This document shows, in pieces, positions 26,624-35,608 of a stretch of DNA of 64,000 bases. The stretch lies in the NCBI GenBank assembly GCA_964457925.1, contig CAYWGH010000007.1, positions 145,759 to 209,758 of the forward strand, read 5' to 3'. The notes below the pieces were generated by a model. The model was given only the letters and a program-made list of their open reading frames with translations. It did no database searches and was not told the origin of the DNA. This DNA is from Coneutiohabitans sp964457925. GTDB taxonomy: Bacteria > Zhuqueibacterota > Zhuqueibacteria > Zhuqueibacterales > Zhuqueibacteraceae. The position numbers were made by a program, and so were the translations under genes. Within the stretch, counting starts at the first letter, position 1. Every line of letters begins with the position of its first letter.

Positions 26624-28180
26624 ATGAATCTGAAACGCCTACTCGGCAGTCCGGAATGGCTTCTCATCGGTGCAATGGCGTTGTTCAAGCTCATCATTCA
26701 TTTTATGACAAATTCGAATTACGAGCTGCATCGCGATGTTTATCTCTATCTTGCGCTGGCGGATCATCCGGCTTGGGGCTATGTGTCCGTGCCGCCGCTC
26801 ACGCCGATGATCGGCAAACTCGCGATGGCATTGTTCGGCGCCTCGTCTTTTGCCGCGGGATTCTTTCCGGCATTGATCGGCGCCGTCTCCGTGATCGTTA
26901 TCGCGCTGATTGTGAAAGAACTGGGCGGTAAAACCTGGGCGATCGTGCTGGCGTGTGCAGCGTTCATTTTGTCGCCGTCATTTCTGCGCAGCAATACGTT
27001 TCTGATGCCCGTGTCATTCGATCAATTTGCCTGGCTGCTGAGCAGTTACTTCATGCTCAAGCTGGTCAAGAGTCAAGACACAAAATACTGGATTCCTCTG
27101 GGGCTCGTTTGGGGCCTGGCATTTTTGAACAAATACGCCATTGTTTTCTTTGCGCTGGCCTCTCTGCTGGCGTTGCTGCTCACGCCTGATCGAAAACTGC
27201 TGCGCTCGAAACATGTCGTGCTGGGGTTTGCGCTGGGATTCCTGCTGATTCTCCCAAATCTCATTTGGCAGCACATGCACAACTGGCCGGTGATTCATCA
27301 CATGGCAGAATTGCAACGCACGCAGTTGGTCAACGTCAGCGTCTCCAGTTTCATTCTCTTGCAATTCTTGATGAATTTGCCGGCGCTGCTCATTTGGATG
27401 ATCGGGCTAGTCTACCTGCTTTTTCTCACAGACGGGCGGCGCTTTCAAGCCTTGGGCTTGACTTATTTGTTCACCGTTCTCATTTTGATGTTGCTCAGCG
27501 GCAAGCATTACTACACACTTGGCGCGTATCAGATGCTGTTTGCCGCCGGCGGCGTTGCCATCGAAAAACTCTTTGCCCGGCGCTTGCGCATTGTAAAACC
27601 GGCAATGCTGGTGATCATGCTCCTGCTTTTTTTGCCGGCTCTTCCCTATGCCCTGCCGGTTTTGCCGCTGGAAAAAATGGCCGCGTATGCGCAACATTCC
27701 AAAAAATACGGCTTGAGAGGCGCGCTCGTGTGGGAAGATGGCCGCGAGCATGCATTACCGCAAGATTATGCGGATATGACGGGCTGGGGCGAGCTGGCCG
27801 GGATCGTGATTCAGGCCTATCACAGCTTGAGCGGCGCAGAAAAAGCGAACTGCGGCATTTATGGTGAAAACTACGGTCAAGCCAGTGCAATAAAATATTA
27901 TGGCAAAAAATACGGCCTGCCCGAGCCGGTCAGCTTCAATGAAACATTCGCGCTCTGGGCGCCGGATAGCGCCAATCCCTCGGTGTTGATTTATGTCAAT
28001 CACGAACTGGGCGAGGACATTCAACATTTCTTTGGCGATATTTCATTGGCCGGGGCCGTCAAAGATCCTTATTTTCGTGAAAACGGCGTACAAGTTTATG
28101 TTTGTAAGAATCCGCGCGACGGTTTTGCAAGCTTCTTGACGAAAAAAGTGCGCGCCATGAAGAGCCGCTATCAAAGATGA
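26624..28180 (+). CDS. Glycosyltransferase family 39-like membrane protein
   Basis: 518 residues with about ten hydrophobic helices followed by a soluble C-terminal part of about 160 residues. The first periplasmic loop has the family region NYELHRDVYLYLALADHP and WGYVSVPPLTP. In most relatives that I recall the loop has Asp-Glu; here Asp is followed by Val, so catalysis should be treated with caution. Such enzymes move a sugar from a polyprenyl-phosphate donor to lipid A, protein or glycan in the periplasm. The ATG follows AGGGATGAAAC. The stop overlaps the start of the LytS-type kinase (ATGA), and kinase and regulator follow. Confidence 0.8.
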   Translation: MNLKRLLGSPEWLLIGAMALFKLIIHFMTNSNYELHRDVYLYLALADHPAWGYVSVPPLTPMIGKLAMALFGASSFAAGFFPALIGAVSVIVIALIVKELGGKTWAIVLACAAFILSPSFLRSNTFLMPVSFDQFAWLLSSYFMLKLVKSQDTKYWIPLGLVWGLAFLNKYAIVFFALASLLALLLTPDRKLLRSKHVVLGFALGFLLILPNLIWQHMHNWPVIHHMAELQRTQLVNVSVSSFILLQFLMNLPALLIWMIGLVYLLFLTDGRRFQALGLTYLFTVLILMLLSGKHYYTLGAYQMLFAAGGVAIEKLFARRLRIVKPAMLVIMLLLFLPALPYALPVLPLEKMAAYAQHSKKYGLRGALVWEDGREHALPQDYADMTGWGELAGIVIQAYHSLSGAEKANCGIYGENYGQASAIKYYGKKYGLPEPVSFNETFALWAPDSANPSVLIYVNHELGEDIQHFFGDISLAGAVKDPYFRENGVQVYVCKNPRDGFASFLTKKVRAMKSRYQR

Positions 28181-29358
28181 ACAGGAACAAGGGCAAAATC
28201 TTTCAACTCATTTCGGCACAACTGACAGGCAAATCCGGCGCGCCCAACTGGCTCGTCATCCTCCTGTTTTTCACGTTCATTGGTATAATGAATTTCAATC
28301 GTTTTTACACCAATGAGCTGGCGGAAGGCGAGGCCCCCAATTTTTATCATTATTTCATCAACGAGATGACCGGCGCTTATGCGGTTATGGCATTGTTACC
28401 GCTGTTATTCTTTTTTTTCAAAAAATTCCCCTTACTGCGGGATAATTGGCGCACGCGCCTGCCGCTGTATTTGCTCGCCACTGTCGCGTTCGGTTTTTGC
28501 CATACCATGCTGATGTTTCTCAGCCGGAAAGCGATTTACAAACTTGCACTGCAGAAAGATTATGACTATGGCCACCTTGGCTTGCGCTTCCTGATGGAGT
28601 ATAACCATCAATTTTTCACATTTTGGATCATCTACGGCATCGTTTTTCTCGTCGGCATGATGCGTGAGCATCAACGCCAAAAACTCAAAGCCGTGGAACT
28701 CGAGCAACAACTCACCAAAGCGCGCTTGCAAGCGCTGCAAATGCAGCTCAATCCCCATTTTCTTTTTAACACACTAAACATGATTTCGGCGACGATGTAC
28801 GAGGACGTCGAGGCGGCGGACAAAATGCTCGCCAATCTCAGCGATATGTTGCGCCTGAGCTTGAATCGCGAGAATCGCGACGAGCATGCGCTCGCGAAAG
28901 AGCTGGAGTTGCTGCACTATTATCTGGATATCATGAAGGCGCGTTTCGCGGATAAACTCAGCATCAAACTCGACATCGCGGCGGAAACCAAAGACGCGCT
29001 TGTGCCGGCGTTTATTTTGCAGCCGCTGGTGGAAAACTCGATCCGGCACAGCCTGGAAACGTTGCACGTGGTGGAAATCGAAATTATTTCGCGCCGGATC
29101 AACGATGATATGATACTCTCGGTCAAAGACAATGGCCCAGGCATTGTTGAGGACGTGGAAGAGATTTTAAAAAACGGCATAGGCTTGTCCAACACCGCGG
29201 AACGGCTCGAAAAGCTTTACGGGAATGCCCACCGGTTTCATTGGGAGAATATTGCCGGCGGCGGATTACAGATCGTCGCGACGTTTCCGCTTCGGCTGGC
29301 AACCGAGTTTTTACAGGAGGCGAGAGCAAATGGCTGGCATGAAAATCCTGATCGTTGA
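28177..29358 (+). CDS. Sensor histidine kinase, LytS/YehU type
   Basis: 393 residues. Residues about 20-170 hold four hydrophobic helices and act as the membrane sensor. The kinase core begins with LQMQLNPHFLFNTLNMIS, the histidine-containing motif of the PF06580 family. The ATP-binding domain shows LQPLVENSIRHSLE and VKDNGPGIVED. No extra cytoplasmic sensor domain is seen. It overlaps the glycosyltransferase gene by 4 bases and the LytTR regulator gene by 29 bases, so all three are translated together. It should phosphorylate the adjacent regulator. Confidence 0.92.
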   Translation: MNRNKGKIFQLISAQLTGKSGAPNWLVILLFFTFIGIMNFNRFYTNELAEGEAPNFYHYFINEMTGAYAVMALLPLLFFFFKKFPLLRDNWRTRLPLYLLATVAFGFCHTMLMFLSRKAIYKLALQKDYDYGHLGLRFLMEYNHQFFTFWIIYGIVFLVGMMREHQRQKLKAVELEQQLTKARLQALQMQLNPHFLFNTLNMISATMYEDVEAADKMLANLSDMLRLSLNRENRDEHALAKELELLHYYLDIMKARFADKLSIKLDIAAETKDALVPAFILQPLVENSIRHSLETLHVVEIEIISRRINDDMILSVKDNGPGIVEDVEEILKNGIGLSNTAERLEKLYGNAHRFHWENIAGGGLQIVATFPLRLATEFLQEARANGWHENPDR

Positions 29359-30082
29359 TGACGAACAGCCGGCGCGCAAAAAGCTTCGCACTTTTTTGGA
29401 GAAAGAAAAAGAGGTCGCGCTGATTCTTGAAGCCGGCAACGGTGTGGAGGCGGCGCGCCTCATTTCAGAAGACAAACCCGATCTAGTCTTTTTGGATATC
29501 CAGATGCCGGGCATGAACGGCTTTGAGGTGATTGCGGCCGTGGGCGTGGGAAACATGCCCGCCGTCATTTTTGTGACGGCTTATGATCAATACGCGCTCG
29601 CCGCGTTTGAAGTTCAGGCGATCGATTATCTGCTTAAACCGTTCGATCAAGCGCGTTTCAAGAAATCTTTTCTGCGCGCCGTGAAACACCTAGAAGCAAG
29701 AACCGGGAATGCCGTGTTGCTGCAGCGCCTGCTGGCCGAAATCGGCGCAGAAAAGACATACCTGCAACGAATCATGGTCAGCGCCGGAGCGCGCTTTTTT
29801 TTCATCAAGACCAGCGAAATTCTATTCCTCTCGGCTGAAGAAAAATATGTCAATCTACACACCGAAAAAGGCGCGTATTTGATACGAGAAACCATGAGCG
29901 GCCTGGAAGCGCGCCTGGACCCGTCTAAGTTTGTCAGAATCCATCGTTCGTATCTGGTGAATGTCGATTTTATCAAAGAGCTGCAACCGGAGTCGCATGG
30001 CGATTATCTTGCCAGGCTTAAGAATGGCGCAGAACTTCCGGTGAGCCGGCGCTTTCGCGAACGTTTGATGAGCGGCAAATAA
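29330..30082 (+). CDS. LytTR-family response regulator
   Basis: 250 residues from ATG 29330, which follows AGGAGG and lies inside the kinase gene. Residues about 4-120 are a receiver domain: acidic pair in ILIVDDEQ, phospho-acceptor Asp in LVFLDIQMPGMNGFE, conserved Thr in FVTAYDQ, Lys in YLLKPF. Residues about 145-248 are a LytTR DNA-binding domain with FVRIHRSYLVNVDFI and VSRRFRERL. It probably regulates its own operon or cell-surface genes; no LytTR site was identified. Confidence 0.95.
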   Translation: MAGMKILIVDDEQPARKKLRTFLEKEKEVALILEAGNGVEAARLISEDKPDLVFLDIQMPGMNGFEVIAAVGVGNMPAVIFVTAYDQYALAAFEVQAIDYLLKPFDQARFKKSFLRAVKHLEARTGNAVLLQRLLAEIGAEKTYLQRIMVSAGARFFFIKTSEILFLSAEEKYVNLHTEKGAYLIRETMSGLEARLDPSKFVRIHRSYLVNVDFIKELQPESHGDYLARLKNGAELPVSRRFRERLMSGK

Positions 30083-30245
30083 GAACGCCGGGTAACCAAC
30101 AGCCTACCACAAATTCCTGCCAACAAAAAAAATCCCCCAGCATTCCGCAACGAATCTGTGGGATCAATTTGTTCGGCCAGACACGCATTTCATTTGCCAA
30201 CGAACGGTTGGCACTGTATTTCTTATATGTCCTTTGCCGCTTGCC

Positions 30246-31472
30246 TCATTCGTATCTAAGCGCCTCAATCGGATCCAGCCGCGAAGCTTTCGCTGCCGGA
30301 TAAATTCCGAAAAAAAGTCCGACAAGAGAACAAAACACCAGCGCCAGGATAATCGAGCCGATTGGCACGATCACCGACAAATCGAAGGCCGCTTTGAATA
30401 TTTGCGCCACGCCAATGCCGAACAAAATGCCAATCACGCCTCCAATCTCGCACAGCACGATGGCCTCGATCAAGAATTGCATGAGAATTTCGCGGCGTTT
30501 GGCGCCGAGCGCCTTGCGAATGCCGATTTCGCGCGTGCGTTCCGTCACCGAAACCAGCATGATATTCATAATACCCACACCGGCCACGATCAACGAAATC
30601 GTCGCAATAATAAGACCGGCCCACCCCGCAACACTTGTGAGCTTGTTTGCCGTTTCGATGAGAGAGCCGCTCGAAAAAATCTCAAAATCGTTTTCAGCGC
30701 CGGGCAGAACTTTGCGAATGGCGCGCAAAATGCCGGCCACCTGGTCGACAGTGGCCTCATAGGCGGAGGAGCTGGGCGCTTGAATTTGAATCGACATTGA
30801 GCGTTTCGAGCCATAAATTTTCTCGAATGTGCTCAAGGGAATCATCACCAGATTATCCTGGCTATTGCCGAAAACCCGGCCCTTTTCTTCAAGGGTCCCG
30901 ACAATCAAAAAGCGCTCGGCATCGACGCGAATTTCACGGCCCACCGGATCTTCAAAGGGGAAAAGCCGTCCGATCAAATCGCTGCCCAATACCGCCATAT
31001 GCGCGGAATATTGCTCATCAGTGGGATTGATAAAGCGGCCGTTGCGCAACAGATAACCATTGTTGTCAAGATACTCGCTGGTGACCCCGACAACCATGAT
31101 CGTGGGTGTGGTTTTGCGATCTTGATAACGCACGACGCCGCCGAATTGCATATGCTCGCCGCTCACGCTTTTTGCCAGCGAGGCATATTTCATCACCGCT
31201 TCCAACTCGTCTTCACGCAAATCTTTGCGATTTTGATAGCGCCGCCATTGCTCGTGACTGGTGATGATGGCGGGAAACTTTTGAATTTGAAACGTATTCG
31301 CGCCCAGCACCGTGAGCTGCTTTTCCAAATCCCGCTGAAAGCCGCCCACGATCGCTTGCATGCCGATAATCGTCATCACACCGATGATGACGCCGAGCAG
31401 CGTGAGCGACGAACGCAATTTGCTGGCGCGAATCGCGCTCAGGGCAATATCGAGGTTTTCGCTGAAAATCAT
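30246..31472 (-). CDS. ABC transporter permease, MacB type (second efflux cluster)
   Basis: 408 residues from ATG 31472 (AGGA 9 bases upstream; the longer TTG alternative lacks a ribosome site). An N-terminal helix (LRSSLTLLGVIIGVMTIIG), a MacB-PCD periplasmic domain of about 220 residues, then three helices with SVTERTREIGIRKALGAKR and the final YPAAKASRLDPIEALRYE. It is the last gene of the six-gene minus-strand operon beginning at 37713. Confidence 0.92.
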   Translation of the reverse strand: MIFSENLDIALSAIRASKLRSSLTLLGVIIGVMTIIGMQAIVGGFQRDLEKQLTVLGANTFQIQKFPAIITSHEQWRRYQNRKDLREDELEAVMKYASLAKSVSGEHMQFGGVVRYQDRKTTPTIMVVGVTSEYLDNNGYLLRNGRFINPTDEQYSAHMAVLGSDLIGRLFPFEDPVGREIRVDAERFLIVGTLEEKGRVFGNSQDNLVMIPLSTFEKIYGSKRSMSIQIQAPSSSAYEATVDQVAGILRAIRKVLPGAENDFEIFSSGSLIETANKLTSVAGWAGLIIATISLIVAGVGIMNIMLVSVTERTREIGIRKALGAKRREILMQFLIEAIVLCEIGGVIGILFGIGVAQIFKAAFDLSVIVPIGSIILALVFCSLVGLFFGIYPAAKASRLDPIEALRYE

Positions 31473-31571
31473 GGGACATTCCTGCAAGACAAATCAAGAT
31501 AGCGCCGCATCAAAGCCGCACGCCATCTCATTTGCCTTCGTTGGTCTGATTTTTTACTGCCGTCTTTTGCA

Positions 31572-32807
31572 TTATTCATAGCGCAAGGCTTCCGTCGGGC
31601 TTAACCGCGCCGCTTTGTTGGCGGGATAGATGCCAAAAAACAAGCCAATGGTCACGACAAAGCCCAGGCCGAGGACGATGATCCACGGCGAAAAAACCAC
31701 CGGGAATGAAAAGGCCTTTTCGATGAAGAGCGCAATCCCAACAGCCGCCGCGATGCCAAGTATGACGCCGAGACTGCAAATGATCATGGTCTCCACCAGA
31801 AATTGCCAGAGAATATCGCGGCGTTTTGCTCCAATAGCCTTGCGCACGCCGATCTCGCGCGTGCGTTCCGTTACCGAAACCAGCATGATGTTCATGATGC
31901 CGATGCCGCCCACCAGCAGCGAGATCGAGCCGACGCCAATCGCGAGTGCCCACAAACCGGCCGTCAAACTGTTATAGAAATTCATCAGCAAGCTTTGGCG
32001 GTTGATGGAGAAATCATCTTCTTTGTGCGGCGCCACCTTGCGCACGCGGCGCAGTATGCCGGTCAACTCATCCTGCGCCTCGTCCAAGAGATCGGCATGC
32101 TGCACCTTGACTTGAATTTCAACCGTGCGGCGCCGGCCAAAGGCATTTTCAAACGCGCCGATCGGCACCACCACCAACACGTTGGGATTCCAGCCAAAAA
32201 CCTTTCCGCGTTCCGCCAGCACCCCCACCACGCGAAAGCCGCGATTGGCAAGGCTGATGCGCTTGCCGATGGGATCCTCGCGGCCGAACAGTTTTTCGGC
32301 GATTTCCGCGCCCAACACACACACGTTACGGCGGTAGTCGACATCCATCGTTGTGATGAAACGTCCAAGCTCGGGGCCGGTATTGTTGGTCAAGATGTAA
32401 TTGTCATTCGAGCCAACCACCAAAACTCCGCTAATGCCGGTGTCCTCGTACTTCACGTTCACGCGTGTGTAGATGCTGGGAGTAACGGCTTTGGCGAGGG
32501 TGGCATACTTCACCACCGCGTCATACTCGCGCATGGTGATGTCTTTGCGATTGCGAAAGCGTGCCCATGCTTCTTGATCGTTGTTGACCCAGGCGAATTT
32601 TTGAATGTAGAGGGTGTCGGTTCCAATCGCGGAGATTTCATCGTAAAACGATTTATTGATGCCTTGAATCAGCGCGACAATCGTGATAACCGTCATGACG
32701 CCGATCACGATGCCGAGCGTTGTCAACAAAAACCGCAGCTTGTTCGCGCGCAACGCTTGGAAAGCAATGCGGATGCCTTCCCACAGGTCTAAAAAAATGG
32801 GCAGCAT
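31572..32807 (-). CDS. ABC transporter permease, MacB type (second efflux cluster)
   Basis: 411 residues with the same layout as the following permease: LRFLLTTLGIVIGVMTVI helix, periplasmic domain, three C-terminal helices with TERTREIGVRKAIGAKRRD and YPANKAARLSPTEALRYE. The two permeases are close paralogues and probably arose by tandem duplication. 83 bases separate it from the ATPase gene, 99 bases from the second permease gene. Confidence 0.92.
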   Translation of the reverse strand: MLPIFLDLWEGIRIAFQALRANKLRFLLTTLGIVIGVMTVITIVALIQGINKSFYDEISAIGTDTLYIQKFAWVNNDQEAWARFRNRKDITMREYDAVVKYATLAKAVTPSIYTRVNVKYEDTGISGVLVVGSNDNYILTNNTGPELGRFITTMDVDYRRNVCVLGAEIAEKLFGREDPIGKRISLANRGFRVVGVLAERGKVFGWNPNVLVVVPIGAFENAFGRRRTVEIQVKVQHADLLDEAQDELTGILRRVRKVAPHKEDDFSINRQSLLMNFYNSLTAGLWALAIGVGSISLLVGGIGIMNIMLVSVTERTREIGVRKAIGAKRRDILWQFLVETMIICSLGVILGIAAAVGIALFIEKAFSFPVVFSPWIIVLGLGFVVTIGLFFGIYPANKAARLSPTEALRYE

Positions 32808-32890
32808 AGAATTTGCGTCTTTGTCATAATTGCGCCTGATGAGGCTTGCGATAATCCGTCGAGCGCCGAACGCTCAAAACGAATGCTGAA

Positions 32891-33580
32891 CTAGTTGCTG
32901 TGCGGCACCGTCGTATCCGACTCGACGCGGCCGTCGCGCAAGCGAAGAATACGATGGGCATGCTCGGCGATATACTCTTCGTGTGTGACCAAAATGATGG
33001 TATTGCCTTGATTATGCAATTCGCTGAAAATATTCATAATCTCATCGCCCGTCGCCGTATCGAGATTTCCGGTCGGCTCGTCCGCAAGGATAATCGAGGG
33101 ATTATTCACCAGCGCACGCGCAATCGCCACGCGCTGGCGCTGGCCGCCAGACAGTTCGTTCGGTTTGTGCGACATGCGATCGGCCAGACCGACGCGCTCC
33201 AACGCTGTTTTTGCCTGCGCGCGCCGCTTGGACGCGGGGACGCCGGCATAAACGAGCGGCAACTCAACGTTGTGCAGCGCGGTCGCGCGCGGCAACAAGT
33301 TGAAAGTTTGAAACACGAACCCGATGCGGCGATTACGGATTTCAGCCAACTGATCGTCATCCATTTTATGCACATCTTCGCCGCCAAATTGATACTTGCC
33401 CTCGGAAGGCGTGTCGAGGCAGCCGAGAATATTCATCAAAGTGGATTTGCCGGAACCGGAGGGACCCATAATCGCGACGTATTCATTCTCGCGGATTTGA
33501 ACGTCAACACCGCGCAGCGCGTTCACTTTGATCTCGCCGATCTCATAAATTTTATAAAGCTTTTGCACGTCGATTAGCAT
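32891..33580 (-). CDS. ABC transporter ATP-binding protein, MacB/LolD type (second efflux cluster)
   Basis: 229 residues from ATG 33580 (MLIDVQKLYKIYEIG). The alternative ATG at 33586 is only 2-3 bases from the GAGGAA ribosome site. Walker A GPSGSGKST, signature LSGGQRQR, Walker B SIILADEPTGNLD and H-loop LVTHEE are all intact. It powers the two permeases downstream. A mobile repeat lies between this gene and the adaptor gene upstream in the operon. Confidence 0.94.
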   Translation of the reverse strand: MLIDVQKLYKIYEIGEIKVNALRGVDVQIRENEYVAIMGPSGSGKSTLMNILGCLDTPSEGKYQFGGEDVHKMDDDQLAEIRNRRIGFVFQTFNLLPRATALHNVELPLVYAGVPASKRRAQAKTALERVGLADRMSHKPNELSGGQRQRVAIARALVNNPSIILADEPTGNLDTATGDEIMNIFSELHNQGNTIILVTHEEYIAEHAHRILRLRDGRVESDTTVPHSN

Positions 33581-33656
33581 GATCATTTCCTCGTTTCTTC
33601 CGCCCGGCGCACAACTGGTGGCACACACCGGGCACAAACTTCAAAAGCATTTTTTT

Positions 33657-33772
33657 AATTTGACCATGTCACATTTCAAAAACCACCACAGAGTCGCGGA
33701 GTCAGAGTAAGATTGCGTGAATTCTCAGAGAACGCTGCGTCTCCGCGGTGAATCTGACATCGTCAAGCTAAG
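33657..33772 (+). mobile_element. TA-flanked MITE-like element, copy 3
   Basis: Ends TA-ATTTGACCATGTCAC and TGACATCGTCAAGC-TA, interior nearly identical to copy 1. The right-hand TA lies inside the stop codon (33768-33770) of the adaptor gene read on the minus strand. It sits within the efflux operon, between adaptor and ATPase genes. Confidence 0.88.
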
Positions 33773-35060
33773 ACTGCTCCTTCTCACTCTTCTTTGGCGT
33801 TTCTTCCTTTTTGACTTTCACCGCCTCACCGTCTTTCAGCGTCTTGGAGAGTATGCGATAGGGGCCGGTAATCACTTCATCCCCCTCCTGCAATCCGCTC
33901 AACACCTCCACATGCGTATCATCACTGATGCCCGTGATCACCGGAACCATCACCGCCTTGCCTTCGCGAATGACAAATACAACTTCGATCAGATCCTTCT
34001 TTTTGGCAATCACCGGCTCATTTTTCGCTTCATCATTGGAAGAGACTTCACGCACCTTCGATTGTTCTTCCCGCTCCTGTTTGGCGGCGCGGCTCTCCAT
34101 GTACGCCAGCGTGGTATCTTTCAAATCGCTTTTGGGGCGCACTGTGATGCATTGAATCGGAATATTCAATACTTGCGGATGAATCTCGGTTTGGATATCA
34201 ACGGTGGCCGACATGCCGGGCCGCAGCTTGGGATGGTTTTCTTTGATGCCAACCGTGACATCAAAATTCGTCACTTCTTCCTGTGTGCCGCGCCCGGTGG
34301 TAGTCGCCATATTCGCAATTTTGGTGACTTCGCAAGCCAACGGATGATCGGGAAGGGCATCGACTTCAAGCTTGGCCTGATCGCCCAATTCAATCAACAC
34401 GACGTCGTTTTCATCGATTTGCGCGATCATTTCCATGGCGGAAAGATCGCCGACGGTCATGATCACATCCGAAGTAAATTGTGAACCGAGCGCAATTTCA
34501 CCGACTTCCTTATTTAATTGAATAACGGTGCCATCGATCGGCGAGATTAGCGTGGTTTTGGAAAGATCGTCTTGCGCCTGGTTCAGCGCGGCGCGTGCTT
34601 CGTCAACACTGCTTTCCGCCAGCGTGAGCGAGGCTTTAACGCTTTCAAGCTCCGCCTGAGAATACAGGCTTCTGGAAAAAAGCTCCTGGCCCCGTTGATA
34701 GTCGCTGCGCGCTTTCAACAAATTCGCTTCGGCAGATTTCAGATTTGATTTGGCGCGATCCAAGGCGGCGACATAGCGTGTGCGGTCCAATTCCGCCAGG
34801 ATCTGGCCTTTCTTCACGGGATCGCCCTCTTTCACGTTCAGGCGAACGATTTCTGCCGAGACGTTCGCTGAAATTTTAACTTCAATAACCGGCTTCACTT
34901 TGCCCGACCCGGACACGGTTTGAATCACATCCGAGCGCCGGACTCTTTCCGCCTGCACTTCGGTTTGATCATCGCGGCCGCGGCGCAAATTAAAAAAAAT
35001 GAGCGTGCCGACCAGCACGATGCCCAAAATGCCAATAAGTAACTTTGTGCGTTTTGACAT
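33768..35060 (-). CDS. Periplasmic adaptor, HlyD/MacA type (second efflux cluster)
   Basis: 430 residues. N-terminal transmembrane helix (LLIGILGIVLVGTLIFF), lipoyl half (VKEGDPVKKGQILAELDRTR), helical hairpin (about 95-170), second lipoyl half (TTLISPIDGTVIQLNKEVG), beta-barrel, then a charged Lys/Glu-rich C-terminus. The last codons run to a TAG provided by the inserted mobile repeat, so the original C-terminus may have been different. It should link the MacB-like permeases to the TolC-family channel encoded just upstream. Confidence 0.92.
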   Translation of the reverse strand: MSKRTKLLIGILGIVLVGTLIFFNLRRGRDDQTEVQAERVRRSDVIQTVSGSGKVKPVIEVKISANVSAEIVRLNVKEGDPVKKGQILAELDRTRYVAALDRAKSNLKSAEANLLKARSDYQRGQELFSRSLYSQAELESVKASLTLAESSVDEARAALNQAQDDLSKTTLISPIDGTVIQLNKEVGEIALGSQFTSDVIMTVGDLSAMEMIAQIDENDVVLIELGDQAKLEVDALPDHPLACEVTKIANMATTTGRGTQEEVTNFDVTVGIKENHPKLRPGMSATVDIQTEIHPQVLNIPIQCITVRPKSDLKDTTLAYMESRAAKQEREEQSKVREVSSNDEAKNEPVIAKKKDLIEVVFVIREGKAVMVPVITGISDDTHVEVLSGLQEGDEVITGPYRILSKTLKDGEAVKVKKEETPKKSEKEQS

Positions 35061-35608
35061 TTAAATTTCCTTCCCATAATTCTACTTAGACAGATTGCCG
35101 TGCTGGCCCAAGAACACACGAAACACACTAAAAAACTTGTCGCGCTTTTTTGCGTGTTTTGTGGGCAAAAGGAAATGTGTCAAAGTAGTGATAAAAAGCA
35201 TAAAAAAATCTACAAATTCATTCCACCTGTCTTGCGTCATACCGCAGGCTGTGAAAAAAGAACCGCTTTCGACTCAGAAAAAACCTGTCGACGCCTGATT
35301 TAAGATCTAATGCATTGTTACCTTGAAAGGTATATCCATCTTCGCTCTGTCATCCCGGAGGAATCCTGTGAAATTCCAAGCCCCTAATGCCGCGTACCTC
35401 ACAAGATCCCATCTGGATGACTTTTTCAAATGGCACCGCCACAAATTAAGGCAACACAGCACCAGTACTCATTGACAAGCTCCGATGCGATCTACCAGAA
35501 TTTCACACAATCTGGCGGATGAGGAACGAGTCTTTGAGGACAGACTCTTGCCACACTCGGATTAAAAAGCAAAATGACCACTGCCGCTTTCCAACGAAAG
35601 CGGACGAG
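35061..35608. other. 548-bp intergenic region inside the efflux operon
   Basis: No credible gene. It contains an imperfect inverted region with ACACGAAACACAC near 35110 and a matching TTTGCGTGTTTTGTGGGC near 35150, and the REP-like copy B. The gap may weaken coupling between the TolC gene and the adaptor gene. Confidence 0.5.
35349..35421. repeat. REP-like palindromic repeat, copy B
   Basis: GTCATCCCGGAGGAATCCTG at the left and CCTCACAAGATCCC followed by GGATGAC at the right: same inverted architecture and core as copies A, C, D and E. Confidence 0.75.

Noticed and set aside
35095..35303. Two overlapping frames starting MPCWPKN and MLAQEHT
   Set aside because: They come from an ACACGAAACAC-type repeat region and differ only by frame; not protein-like.
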